Below are positions 35,020 to 48,059 of a DNA stretch of 64,000 nucleotides, in pieces (position 1 is the stretch's first letter; every line of letters begins with the position of its first letter). The position numbers were made by a program, and so were the translations under genes. This stretch comes from Catellatospora coxensis (lineage in GTDB: Bacteria > Actinomycetota > Actinomycetes > Mycobacteriales > Micromonosporaceae), in NCBI RefSeq assembly GCF_016862635.1, contig NZ_BONI01000040.1, positions 1 through 64,000 on the forward strand. The letters run 5' to 3'. The notes beneath the pieces are model-generated. The model was not told the DNA's origin and did no database searches. It saw only the letters and a program-made list of their open reading frames with translations.

Positions 35020-35087
35020 GCCCGCTCCTCGCTTCGCTCGTCACCGGCATCACGCAGCCCGTCGATTCGCTCGCAAAGCTCGCTCAT
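35016..35087 (-). CDS. 23-aa mini-ORF, tandem unit 2
   Basis: ATG at 35087, stop at 35016-35018 inside the FAD-reductase start (ATGA). The product is MSELCERIDGLRDAGDERSE plus ERA. It is nearly identical to the unit upstream. Charged and Ser/Glu/Arg-rich, it has no recognisable domain. It probably serves to carry ribosomes to the next start rather than as a functional peptide. Confidence 0.45.
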   Translation of the reverse strand: MSELCERIDGLRDAGDERSEERA

Positions 35088-35152
35088 GCCCGCTCCTCGC
35101 TTCGCTCGTCACCGGCATCGCAGAGCCCACTGATTCGCTCGCAAAGCTCGCT
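35017..35152 (-). repeat. Two tandem 68-bp units
   Basis: Units at 35017-35084 and 35085-35152 differ at only a few positions, all in the middle third of the unit. They fill almost all the space between the membrane ferredoxin gene and the FAD reductase. Because 68 is not a multiple of three, each unit carries its own start and stop. Confidence 0.9.
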
Positions 35153-35155
35153 CAT
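35084..35155 (-). CDS. 23-aa mini-ORF, tandem unit 1
   Basis: ATG at 35155 begins three bases after the stop of the membrane ferredoxin gene, and the stop at 35084-35086 overlaps the start of the next mini-ORF as ATGA. The product reads MSELCERISGLCDAGDERSE plus ERA. It differs from unit 2 at two residues. No separate ribosome-binding site is obvious; reinitiation is the likely mode. Confidence 0.45.
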   Translation of the reverse strand: MSELCERISGLCDAGDERSEERA

Positions 35156-35158
35156 GTT

Positions 35159-36169
35159 TCAGTCCTCGCTCAGGTCGCCGACGTGGAAGCGGTCGCGGGC
35201 GCCGGCGGCGCGGTGCGAAGCCCGGCTGTGCCGCCGGTTCTGCCGGAACTCGTCGAGTTCGGTGGCGGGTTCGAAGGTGGAGCGGCCCACCGGGCGGCTC
35301 TCCTCGGCCTCGTCCTCGACGGACGGCGGCGCGGCGGGGCGCTCACGCTGGCGCACGATGAGGGGCGTCACCGGGGCCGGTGGCGGGGTCGGGGCGCTGC
35401 CGGGCGGGCGCCGGACGCTGATGGCGCGGGCCGGGCACACCTCGACCGCCCGGACCACCTCGTCCAGCCGGTACGCGGGCGGGGCCGCCGTGTAGTCGAG
35501 CCGGCCGTCACTGCGCAGGCTGAACACGCTGGGCGACTCCTGCTCGCAGAAGCCGAACCGGGCACAGCGCACCGGGTCGACGTCGACGACCAGGCTGTCG
35601 CGCGGCTGCTCGGGGCGTACGACGGCCAGCACGTTGTCGGACTCGACCCGGCGCGAACGGCGCGGCCAGGAGGTGAACCACAGCGCGACCGTGGCCAGCC
35701 AGGCGGTGTAGACCGGTCCCCAGACCCAGCCGGGCCCGGTGTCCGTACCGGAGATCAGCACGTGCGCGGAGACCAGCGAGAACCCGACGTACGTGGCCAT
35801 GTGCACGGCACGCCAGCGGCTGAACCCCAGCTTGCGCTGGATCACGATCGATATCGCGCCGGCGATGACCAGCTCCAGGCCCAGCACGCCCGCCCCGACG
35901 CCGATGGGGTCGTGGGTGTCCACGAACGGCACGATGACGTCGACGACGCTGATGGTGCCGTTCGGCACGGCGAGCTGGGCGATGCCGTGCACCAGCCCCA
36001 GCGTCAGCCCGACCAGGGCGATGCCCTGGTGCGCGGCGTACGCCACGGACCGGCGGACGCGGCTCAGGCCCCATCCGTTGCGCAACGCGACGCCGCCGAG
36101 AACTGCCAGCCACAGCAGCCCGAACGAGGTGAATCCCACCGTCGCGGCGATGACATGAGCACTCTCCAT
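35159..36169 (-). CDS. Membrane heme protein with ferredoxin domain (ferric-reductase-like)
   Basis: A 336-aa protein with six or so N-terminal membrane segments (about 1-195) of the ferric-reductase-like/flavocytochrome type. Its conserved histidines occur in AAHQGIALV, LVHGIAQL, RAVHMATY and SAHVLIS and could ligate two hemes. A cytosolic ferredoxin domain follows (about 205-270) with V-R-C-A-R-F-G-F-C-E-Q-E and V-E-V-C-P-A-R-A-I, fitting a 3Fe-4S or reduced 4Fe-4S cluster. The last ~65 residues are disordered. It should move electrons across the membrane with the FAD reductase downstream. Start ATG 36169; earlier in-frame codons add no membrane segment. Confidence 0.85.
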   Translation of the reverse strand: MESAHVIAATVGFTSFGLLWLAVLGGVALRNGWGLSRVRRSVAYAAHQGIALVGLTLGLVHGIAQLAVPNGTISVVDVIVPFVDTHDPIGVGAGVLGLELVIAGAISIVIQRKLGFSRWRAVHMATYVGFSLVSAHVLISGTDTGPGWVWGPVYTAWLATVALWFTSWPRRSRRVESDNVLAVVRPEQPRDSLVVDVDPVRCARFGFCEQESPSVFSLRSDGRLDYTAAPPAYRLDEVVRAVEVCPARAISVRRPPGSAPTPPPAPVTPLIVRQRERPAAPPSVEDEAEESRPVGRSTFEPATELDEFRQNRRHSRASHRAAGARDRFHVGDLSED

Positions 36170-36460
36170 AACCGTCCCGCTACTCTGCTCTAATAAGCGA
36201 CAATGGCATCGCGAATAAGGTCTGCGATCCCTTTGGGACGACACCTTCAACCCTTTGCGGCGCAATGTCAATGCCTGCGACCACATCGCGGAAGACTCCT
36301 GCGAACAGGGCACACTTTTTTAGGTACGTCCTAGGCGGACCCTAAGAACGGCTTAACAATGTCTTCGGGGATTGACTCCACAGCGGACTCCGAGCTTAGG
36401 CTCCTGGCGCTGCCAATAGGCAGCGCATCATGTATTCGGGCGAACACGGAAAGGCGTCGG
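36170..36460. promoter_or_regulatory. Divergent intergenic region, relatively AT-rich
   Basis: A 291-bp gap between the outward-facing heme/ferredoxin and DUF4142 genes. It is less GC-rich than its surroundings. On the plus strand TTGACT (36375-36380) and TAGGCT about 19 bp later could be a promoter for the DUF4142 gene; the spacing is at the limit. I see no gene in it. Confidence 0.35.
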
Positions 36461-37183
36461 ATGAACATTCGCCGCGCCCGGACCGCTGCACTCGCAGCGG
36501 TCGCGGTTCTCGCCGCGGCGGTGGCGCTGACCCCGCCGCCGGCCGCTCACGCCGAAGAACCCGACCCCGGCTGGACCGTCACCGAGTCCGGGCCGCTCGG
36601 CCCCGCCGACCGGGACCTGCTGGTCCGGGTGCGCCTCGCCGGGCTCTGGGAGGCCCCCGCCGGCAAGCAGGCCCAGGACCGGGCCCGCGGCGAGAAGGTC
36701 AAGGAGATCGGCCACCACATCAGTGCCGAGCACATCGCGCTGGACGCCGAGGTGCTCAAGGTCGCGGCGCAACTGCAGGTGGCGGTGCCCGACCGGCCCA
36801 ATGCCGAGCAGCAGGGCTGGCTCGACGAGCTGAACGGGCTGCGCGGCGAGGCATGGGACAACGTCTTCATCGCCCGGCTGCGCGTCGCCCACGGCAAGGT
36901 CTTCAGCGTCGTCGCGGCGGTCCGCGCGGGCACCCGCAACGAGGTGATCCGCGAGTTCGCCCAGAAGGCCGTGACGATCGTGATGCGGCACATGACGTAC
37001 CTGGAGAGCACCGGGCTGGTCGACTACAACTCGCTGCCCGCACCCCCCACCCCGGCCGCCGCGCCGAACTCCGCCGCAGGCCCACGCACCGGCGGCACGC
37101 CGGAGCCGATGATCTGGCTGATCCTGGCGACCTCGCTCGCCGTCGGCGCCGTGACGGCCGCCCGCGTCCGGCACCCCCGCTGA
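36461..37183 (+). CDS. DUF4142 ferritin-like exported protein with C-terminal membrane anchor
   Basis: A 240-aa protein. The signal peptide spans about 1-30 (TAALAAVAVLAAAVALTPPPAAHA). The DUF4142 domain follows (about 40-195), an all-helical ferritin-like fold: DRDLLVRVRLAGLWE, GEKVKEIGHHISAEHIALD, AWDNVFIARLRVAHG and FAQKAVTIVMRHMTYL carry the characteristic His and Glu positions. A Pro/Ala linker leads to one C-terminal membrane helix (PMIWLILATSLAVGAVTAAR). The ATG at 36461 begins exactly at the signal peptide. It precedes the DUF1996 gene by 64 bp and is probably co-transcribed with it. Metal binding is inferred. Confidence 0.85.
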   Translation: MNIRRARTAALAAVAVLAAAVALTPPPAAHAEEPDPGWTVTESGPLGPADRDLLVRVRLAGLWEAPAGKQAQDRARGEKVKEIGHHISAEHIALDAEVLKVAAQLQVAVPDRPNAEQQGWLDELNGLRGEAWDNVFIARLRVAHGKVFSVVAAVRAGTRNEVIREFAQKAVTIVMRHMTYLESTGLVDYNSLPAPPTPAAAPNSAAGPRTGGTPEPMIWLILATSLAVGAVTAARVRHPR

Positions 37184-37247
37184 CCTCGGGTGCGGCCGCC
37201 GCCCCCGTCGGCCGCACCCGGCACCCACCTCCCGGAAGGACACCCCC

Positions 37248-38375
37248 ATGGCACGCAGTCACTCCCCCCGGCACCGGATGGAACCCCGCGAGCGGCGATT
37301 ACTGGCCGCGGTGATCGTGCTGATCGCCGCGACGGTGCTGGCCACCATCAGCCAGGTCTCGCAGGCCGCGACCGGCGACGGCGCCAACCCCGCCAAGGAG
37401 GTCCCGGCGGAGCTCGCCGCGGCCGCCCGTATCCCGAACGATCAGGGCCCCGACGCCGAGTGCACCAAGCCGCGCTCGCCCGCGCGCTGCCACGCCCCGA
37501 CCGGCCCGCCGGTGGCCGGCGACTTCGTCGACATCCGCTCGGTCGCGCCCAACGTGCGCGAACGGCGGGCGACCGCCGAGGGTTCGGCGGGCACGTTCAC
37601 CTCGCTGTGCGGCCGCAACCTCAACGACCACCGCAACCCCGACAACTTCATCGTCGCGCCGGGCGTGAGCAACGGCGCCCACCACACGCACGATTACGTC
37701 GGCAACCTGTCCGCCGACGGCAACTCCACCAACGAGAGCCTCGCCGCGGCGGGCACCACCTGCCGGCGCGACGACCGCTCCACGTACTACTGGCCGGTGC
37801 TGCGCCAGCGCGGCACCGTCGGCGAGGACGCGACCGCCGACGGCGGCGGCAACGACGGCAACATCGGCCGCATCCTGCGCCCGGCGTCGGTGCGGCTGGA
37901 GTTCCGCGGCAACCGGTTCGCGAAGATCAGCCCGATGCCGGACTTCGTACGGCTGATCACCGGTGACGCCAAGGCCGTCACCAACGGGCCGACCAACGCC
38001 AAGGCGCAGTGGACCTGCACCGGCTTCACCAACCGCCGCACCACGAAGTACCCGCTGTGCCCGCGGGGCAGCCAGGTGCAGCGCGTCCTGGACTTCCCGA
38101 GCTGCTGGGACGGCGTCAACGCCGACAGCGCCAACCACCGCGCGCACGTCATCTTCCCCGCCGCGGACGGGCGCTGCCCGGAGGGCACCAAGCCGATCGC
38201 GCAGCTGCGCATGACGCTGACCTACAGCGTGCCGCGCGGGCGCTCGTTCGCGCTGGACACGTTCCCCGAGCAGAACCACAGCCCGCTCACCGACCACGCC
38301 GACTTCGTCAACGTGATGCCGGCGCAACTGATCACGTTCGCGACCGACTGCATCAACCGGGGCCGCCGCTGCTGA
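37248..38375 (+). CDS. Exported DUF1996 protein
   Basis: A 375-aa secreted protein. An N-terminal hydrophobic segment (LLAAVIVLIAATVLATISQV, about 18-37) acts as signal or anchor. The DUF1996 domain (about 125-365) shows SNGAHHTHDYVGN near its start, SCWDGVNADSANHRAHVIFP in the middle and SPLTDHADFVN near the end. The repeated His-x-H/Asp-His motifs suggest a metal site. The family is found in fungi and actinomycetes, often near cell-wall enzymes, and its activity is not established. GGAAGG precedes the ATG. Confidence 0.88.
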   Translation: MARSHSPRHRMEPRERRLLAAVIVLIAATVLATISQVSQAATGDGANPAKEVPAELAAAARIPNDQGPDAECTKPRSPARCHAPTGPPVAGDFVDIRSVAPNVRERRATAEGSAGTFTSLCGRNLNDHRNPDNFIVAPGVSNGAHHTHDYVGNLSADGNSTNESLAAAGTTCRRDDRSTYYWPVLRQRGTVGEDATADGGGNDGNIGRILRPASVRLEFRGNRFAKISPMPDFVRLITGDAKAVTNGPTNAKAQWTCTGFTNRRTTKYPLCPRGSQVQRVLDFPSCWDGVNADSANHRAHVIFPAADGRCPEGTKPIAQLRMTLTYSVPRGRSFALDTFPEQNHSPLTDHADFVNVMPAQLITFATDCINRGRRC

Positions 38376-38387
38376 CCCCACCGCCGG

Positions 38388-38422
38388 AACAGGGGGTACG
38401 CGACATCCGCGTACCCCCTGTT
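38388..38422. terminator. 15-bp hairpin between DUF1996 and a convergent membrane gene
   Basis: AACAGGGGGTACGCG (38388-38402) pairs exactly with 38408-38422; loop ACATC. It serves both converging genes. The inner 11 bp of the stem are repeated in the hairpin at 38868-38896. Confidence 0.8.
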
Positions 38423-38429
38423 GCTGTGT

Positions 38430-38855
38430 TCAGGCGGTGGCGACCGGCGGGAGGAGCACGGCGGGGCGGGGCCAGACGCCGAGGGCGAGGAGCAGGACGG
38501 TGGCGGTGCCACCGAGCAGCAGCGGGGTCAGACCGGCGTCCAGCGCGAAGACGAAGACGAGCCCGAACTGCCCCATCATCAGCGCGCCCCAGGTCCTGAT
38601 CGCGGTGACCGTGTAGAGCCGGGCGATGTCGGACCGGCGGATCCGGGCGGCGAGCGGCGCGGCCGGCAGGTAGATCACCGCGCTGAGCACCGCGCTGGCG
38701 AGGAACGCGAGCAGGGCGGTGGTGCTCCAGCCGAAGGACAGGCCCACCGCGAACGAGGCGATGAGGAAGAAGAACAAGTAGGTCGAGGCGAGCGCGCCCA
38801 CGATCCACCGCAGGATGGTGACGTGGCGGCTCAGCCGGGGGTCATGAGAGGACAT
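38430..38855 (-). CDS. Small four-helix membrane protein
   Basis: A 141-aa integral membrane protein with four segments: about 15-38 (ILRWIVGALASTYLFFFLIASF), 43-65, 83-105 and 112-135. No motif is recognisable. The ATG at 38855 begins MSSHDPRLSRHVT. It is isolated between two hairpins that share the same stem sequence, so the unit gene-plus-hairpins is self-contained. Unknown function. Confidence 0.7.
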   Translation of the reverse strand: MSSHDPRLSRHVTILRWIVGALASTYLFFFLIASFAVGLSFGWSTTALLAFLASAVLSAVIYLPAAPLAARIRRSDIARLYTVTAIRTWGALMMGQFGLVFVFALDAGLTPLLLGGTATVLLLALGVWPRPAVLLPPVATA

Positions 38856-38867
38856 GAGCGAGTCTAA

Positions 38868-38896
38868 GGGGGTACGCGCCGCAACCGCGTACCCCC
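38868..38896. terminator. Hairpin with the same stem as 38388-38422
   Basis: GGGGGTACGCG (38868-38878) pairs with CGCGTACCCCC (38886-38896) across seven bases. It lies 76 bp past the GH9 stop and would end the minus-strand cellulase transcript. Confidence 0.7.
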
Positions 38897-38971
38897 GAAC
38901 GGTCCGCTTGGGCTCGGACCGGTGTGCCCGCGCCGCCGCCACCCCCTGGCGACGGCGCGGGCGGGAGGGCG

Positions 38972-42045
<3,074 letters not shown>

Positions 42046-42083
42046 TATCGACCGCTCGCGATGAAACTTTCAGCACGCGGCGG

Positions 42084-42431
42084 TCACGGGCGCGGGCGCA
42101 GCCGGAACTCGTTGCCCTCCGGGTCGGCCAGCAGCGTCCAGGGCGCGCTCGCCGCCTCCACGGGCACGTGGCGCGCGCCCATGTCCATCAGGCGTTCGAT
42201 GTCGGCCACGAGATCGTCGCAGTCCAGCTCGACCTGCAGCCGGTTGCGGCCCACCTTCGCGGCAGGCGCCTGCACGAACAGCATGCCGGGATACGTCGCC
42301 TGGTCGGGCGCGATCGCCACCGCGTCCGGGCGCTCCTCCAGTATCTGGAAGTGGAGCACCTCGGCCCACCAGCGAGCCAGCCGCGCCGGATCCCCGGCGT
42401 CCACTGCGGTGCCATGCCAGCGCAGCCCCAT
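42084..42431 (-). CDS. VOC-family protein
   Basis: A 115-aa glyoxalase/bleomycin-resistance-fold protein. It begins with the family strand LRWHGTAVDAGDPARLARWW and ends with LLADPEGNEFRLRPRP, where P-E-G-N-E-F carries the conserved Glu metal ligand. NRLQVELDCDDLVADIERL forms the second module. It is of the VOC class often found in actinobacterial genomes in many copies. No neighbours suggest a substrate. Confidence 0.85.
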   Translation of the reverse strand: MGLRWHGTAVDAGDPARLARWWAEVLHFQILEERPDAVAIAPDQATYPGMLFVQAPAAKVGRNRLQVELDCDDLVADIERLMDMGARHVPVEAASAPWTLLADPEGNEFRLRPRP

Positions 42432-42516
42432 CGCCGCCTCCTGCCGGTGTGGACAGAGTGCCGAAAGCGTACGCCCCCGGATTCCCGTCTGCCACCACCC
42501 GTAAACCCCCCGGAAA

Positions 42517-42561
42517 GGAAGGGCGCCTTCACAGCGCTCCGCGTCGTGAAGGCGCCCTTCC
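42517..42561. repeat. GAAGGGCGCCTTC palindromic repeat, copy 2
   Basis: Arms 42517-42532 and 42546-42561 pair over 16 bp, with a 13-nt loop. Compared with copies 1 and 3, one A-T pair in the stem is replaced by G-C on both arms, a compensatory change that keeps the hairpin. It ends 14 bp past the ppdK stop and may terminate that gene. Confidence 0.8.
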
Positions 42562-42575
42562 CAACATCTGGCAGG

Positions 42576-45203
<2,628 letters not shown>

Positions 45204-45440
45204 TGCGACCTCCCGCGTAGTGACCTCGACAATCAGTCTTGCGCGGGACCTTAACGGCCGCTCAGGGAATTTAGGAGGAGCTGGTGACGTATGGCACATG
45301 CATCGACAGTTGTGCCGTTCGCACGGTTTTCAGGGAGCGTTCCCACGCGCACTACCGCGCATACCCACCCCGATCGGGTGACATTCGGCGGAGGTCGAAG
45401 GGGGCCGCCGAAACGGACATCGATTGCTAACGTTCGCACC

Positions 45441-46622
45441 ATGCATCCGTTCGGTCCTGAAGCGACGTCCGCCCCCCATCCGCTTTACGCACGGCTGCGC
45501 GAGGAGGCTCCCGCGCACGAGTTCGCCGTGGCCCCGAACTTCAACGCCTGGCTGATCACCCGGCACGACGACGCCCGCCGCGCCCTGAACGACCCCCGGC
45601 TGAGCAAGAACGTCTCCGGCGCCCCGATCCGCACCAGCGGCGGCTGGCCGGTCGAGCTGCGGGCCGCGATGGACTCGCACATGCTCAGCAACGACCCGCC
45701 CGCGCACACCCGGCTGCGCCGCATCGTCTCCTCGGCGTTCACCGCCCGCCGCATCGCCGACCTGCGCCCCGACGTGCAGCGCATCTCCGACGAGCTGCTC
45801 GACGGCTTCGCCGGCCGGGACGAGGTCGACCTGATCGGCGAGTACGCCTTCCCGCTGCCCCTGGCGGTCATCTGCGAGCTGCTCGGGGTGCCGATGGACG
45901 ACCGGGACAGCTTCCGGGCGTGGTCCAACACCATCATCGCCAGCGCGCTGGCGCAGGGCGACGCGCTGGCGGCCGCGACGGCGATGAACGACTACGTCCG
46001 CGAGCTGGTCGAGCGCAAGCGGGCCCAGCCGGACCACGCGCTGCTGTCCGCGCTGGTCACGGCGGCCGACGACGGCGAGCGGCTGACCGAGGACGAGCTG
46101 ACCTCGCTGGTGTTCCTGCTGCTGCTCGCCGGGCACGAGACCACCGTCAACCTCATCGGCAACGGCGTCTACCTGCTGCTGAGCCACCCCGAGGAGCTGG
46201 CGCGGCTGCGCGCGGACCGCAAGCTGCTCTCCCCCGCCATCGAGGAGTTCCTGCGGTACGAGAGCCCGGTGAAGACCGCGACCCTGCGGATCGCCACCGA
46301 GCCGGTGGAGTTCGGCGGGGTGACCGTGCCGGCCGGGGCGGTCGTCATGGTCAGCCTGCTGTCGGCCAACCACGACCCGCAGGCGTTCGCCGACCCGGAG
46401 CGCTTCGACCCGGCGCGCGCCGACAACCAGCACCTGGCGTTCGGCCACGGCATCCACTACTGCCTCGGCGCGCCGCTGGCCCGGCTGGAGGGCGAGATCG
46501 CCTTCAACGGCCTGCTGGACCGCTTCCCGAAGCTGCGGGCCACGCAGCCGCTGGACGAGTTGATCTGGCGTCCTGGAGCGCTGCTACGCGGCCTCGATCG
46601 GCTACCGGTCATGCTGAGCTGA
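45441..46622 (+). CDS. Cytochrome P450
   Basis: A 393-aa soluble P450 monooxygenase. The I-helix oxygen-binding motif is A-G-H-E-T-T, the K-helix E-x-x-R is in E-E-F-L-R-Y-E, and the heme loop is F-G-H-G-I-H-Y-C-L-G with the axial Cys. The overall form is CYP107-like. The ATG at 45441 gives the usual HPFGPE start. TAACGT at 45428-45433 is placed for a leaderless transcript. An in-frame ATG at 45291 would add 50 residues without P450 similarity. It has no ferredoxin or biosynthetic neighbours, so the substrate and redox partner are unknown. Confidence 0.93.
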   Translation: MHPFGPEATSAPHPLYARLREEAPAHEFAVAPNFNAWLITRHDDARRALNDPRLSKNVSGAPIRTSGGWPVELRAAMDSHMLSNDPPAHTRLRRIVSSAFTARRIADLRPDVQRISDELLDGFAGRDEVDLIGEYAFPLPLAVICELLGVPMDDRDSFRAWSNTIIASALAQGDALAAATAMNDYVRELVERKRAQPDHALLSALVTAADDGERLTEDELTSLVFLLLLAGHETTVNLIGNGVYLLLSHPEELARLRADRKLLSPAIEEFLRYESPVKTATLRIATEPVEFGGVTVPAGAVVMVSLLSANHDPQAFADPERFDPARADNQHLAFGHGIHYCLGAPLARLEGEIAFNGLLDRFPKLRATQPLDELIWRPGALLRGLDRLPVMLS

Positions 46623-46635
46623 AATTTCCCCCAAG

Positions 46636-46684
46636 ATCAAAGCTCCATTTAGTGGCGATTTAGCCATCTGAGTGGAGCTTTGAT
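46636..46684. repeat. Inverted repeat after the P450 gene
   Basis: ATCAAAGCTCCA (46636-46647) pairs exactly with 46673-46684 over a 25-nt loop that itself contains TGGC/GCCA arms. It probably terminates the P450 transcript. It is AT-richer than other hairpins here. Confidence 0.65.
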
Positions 46685-46747
46685 GGGATAAAACAACGCC
46701 TCCCTGAGGCGATCCCGTAGGGGAAAATGCCAGCAATTCGGACACGC

Positions 46748-46763
46748 TGTGATGCAGATCACG
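46748..46763. promoter_or_regulatory. CRP-like binding site upstream of the M23 peptidase
   Basis: TGTGATGCAGATCACG has perfect TGTGA and TCACG half-sites six bases apart, matching the actinobacterial CRP/GlxR consensus TGTGA-N6-TCACA at all but the last base. It is 138 bp before the peptidase start. The hairpin TCACGTC/GACGTGA (46759-46779) overlaps it. Cyclic-AMP control of cell-wall remodelling genes is known in related bacteria. Confidence 0.6.
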
Positions 46764-46901
46764 TCAGCGCAAGACGTGATGAACCGACCAGTAAGCCCCT
46801 AGAAGGGGAGGAAAGTTCACCCATCAGGACGGATGATTCCTGACCGCGCTGGTGAGTCCAGTCACTGAGCAGGCAGTATGGGCGCTCCCGAATCAAAGGT
46901 G

Positions 46902-47741
46902 ATGACGGAAAGGCCCCCAACCCCCGTGACTTACTTCAGACGTGGCAAGCACAGCGTCCCCGGCAACCTCGACAAGAGCCGTGACCGCCTCGCCCAGACC
47001 GGCGGAATGGTCCGCGGAGGCCTCGCCCGGCACTCCCGCCAGGCACTGGCCATCACCGCTCTCGCGGGTGTCAGCGCGTTCGGCCTGATCGCCGGTGCCG
47101 CCAACGCCAACGACAACGACCCCACCCCCGCGGACGCCGCCAAGGCGATCACCAATGTCGCGACCGTCGACGCGCTCGCCGAGCGGCAGTACATCGCCGA
47201 GGACGCGAGCCGGTACCAGCGCTCCACGCCCGTGGAGACCACCACGACCAAGCCCACCACCACCCCGCCCAAGAAGCCGACGGTGACCAAGCCGAAGCCG
47301 GCCACGGTCAAGACCGCGCCGAAGCCCGCCGCCGCACCCCGCCCGGCGTGGCTGATCCCGATGAAGGGCGCCCAGGTGACGTCCTGCTTCGGGCAGCGCT
47401 GGGGCGTGCTGCACGCCGGCATCGACTTCGCCATGCCGAGCGGCACCCCGATCCGCGCCGTCGGCGCGGGCACCGTGGTCAGCGCCGGCTGGGCGTACAG
47501 CGGTTACGGCATCTCGGTCGTGGTCGACCACCACAACGGCTACCTCACCCACTACGCGCACATGTCGCAGGACAAGGTGTCGGTCGGCGACGAGGTCAAG
47601 GCCGGCGACATCCTCGGCCTGGAAGGCTCCACCGGCGACTCGACCGGCCCGCACCTGCACTTCGAGGTGCACAAGGGCATGTGGAACCAGATCAACCCGG
47701 ACGGCTGGCTGGCCGACCGCGGCATCCAGACCTCCTGCTGA
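46902..47741 (+). CDS. Exported M23-family metallopeptidase
   Basis: A 279-aa peptidoglycan hydrolase. A basic N-terminus precedes a hydrophobic segment (QALAITALAGVSAFGLIAGA) that exports it. A Thr/Lys/Pro-rich linker (VETTTTKPTTTPPKKP and onward) spans the wall. The C-terminal M23 domain (about 155-275) carries the zinc ligands in LHAGIDFAMPSGTPI (H-x3-D) and G-P-H-L-H-F-E-V (HxH), so it is catalytically intact and probably cuts peptide cross-links. The start is uncertain: ATG 46902, an upstream GTG-less frame from 46878, or GTG 46927. A CRP-like site lies in the long leader. Confidence 0.88.
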   Translation: MTERPPTPVTYFRRGKHSVPGNLDKSRDRLAQTGGMVRGGLARHSRQALAITALAGVSAFGLIAGAANANDNDPTPADAAKAITNVATVDALAERQYIAEDASRYQRSTPVETTTTKPTTTPPKKPTVTKPKPATVKTAPKPAAAPRPAWLIPMKGAQVTSCFGQRWGVLHAGIDFAMPSGTPIRAVGAGTVVSAGWAYSGYGISVVVDHHNGYLTHYAHMSQDKVSVGDEVKAGDILGLEGSTGDSTGPHLHFEVHKGMWNQINPDGWLADRGIQTSC

Positions 47742-47774
47742 ACCACCCATCCCCATACCCCATCCCTCCCCCGA

Positions 47775-47810
47775 CGAGAGGCCCGGATCATCACTGATCC
47801 GGGCCTCTCG
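47775..47810. terminator. 16-bp perfect hairpin after the M23 gene
   Basis: Arms 47775-47790 and 47795-47810 (CGAGAGGCCCGGATCA and its complement) close a TCAC loop, 33 bp past the stop. It is the clear terminator of the peptidase gene. Confidence 0.8.
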
Positions 47811-47835
47811 CTATGCGGAGTCCGCCGGGCGGCCG

Positions 47836-47912
47836 TGATCGTCGGACTTGCCTGGCACCCGTGCGTATCTTGGGCGCGCTTTCGCCCACCTGCCTGGCAA
47901 GTCCGACGATCA
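47836..47912. repeat. Long inverted repeat with TGATCGTCGGACTTGCC arms
   Basis: Arms 47836-47852 and 47896-47912 are exact complements of 17 bp separated by 43 bases. It lies in the 318-bp gap between the M23 and sugar-binding-protein genes, which holds no gene. It resembles the long-stem repeats at 51331, 59860 and 61383 in layout but not in sequence. Confidence 0.7.
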
Positions 47913-48059
47913 TGCCGACCTGGCCCGCATCGGCGAGCCTGAGGATCGGCTGAGAATTCGCGAGACGGGACATATGCGGAATAGGTGAGTTATAGGATCG
48001 CTCGTATTCGCCTATCCCGTGCCGACGCGCCCGGCGAGCCGGCCGTGAAGGAGGTTGGC

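Noticed and set aside
45284-45430. A 48-codon ORF with an AGGAGG site upstream of the P450 gene
   Set aside because: The ribosome-binding site is good, but third codon positions are not G/C-biased and the frame ends just before the P450 start without coupling. More likely a chance frame in the promoter region.
46690-46901. A ydaO-type (c-di-AMP) riboswitch ahead of the M23 peptidase
   Set aside because: Actinobacterial cell-wall hydrolase genes often have one, and the leader is long and structured, but I cannot find the conserved pseudo-symmetric core in the expected order. A covariance-model search (RF00379) would decide.
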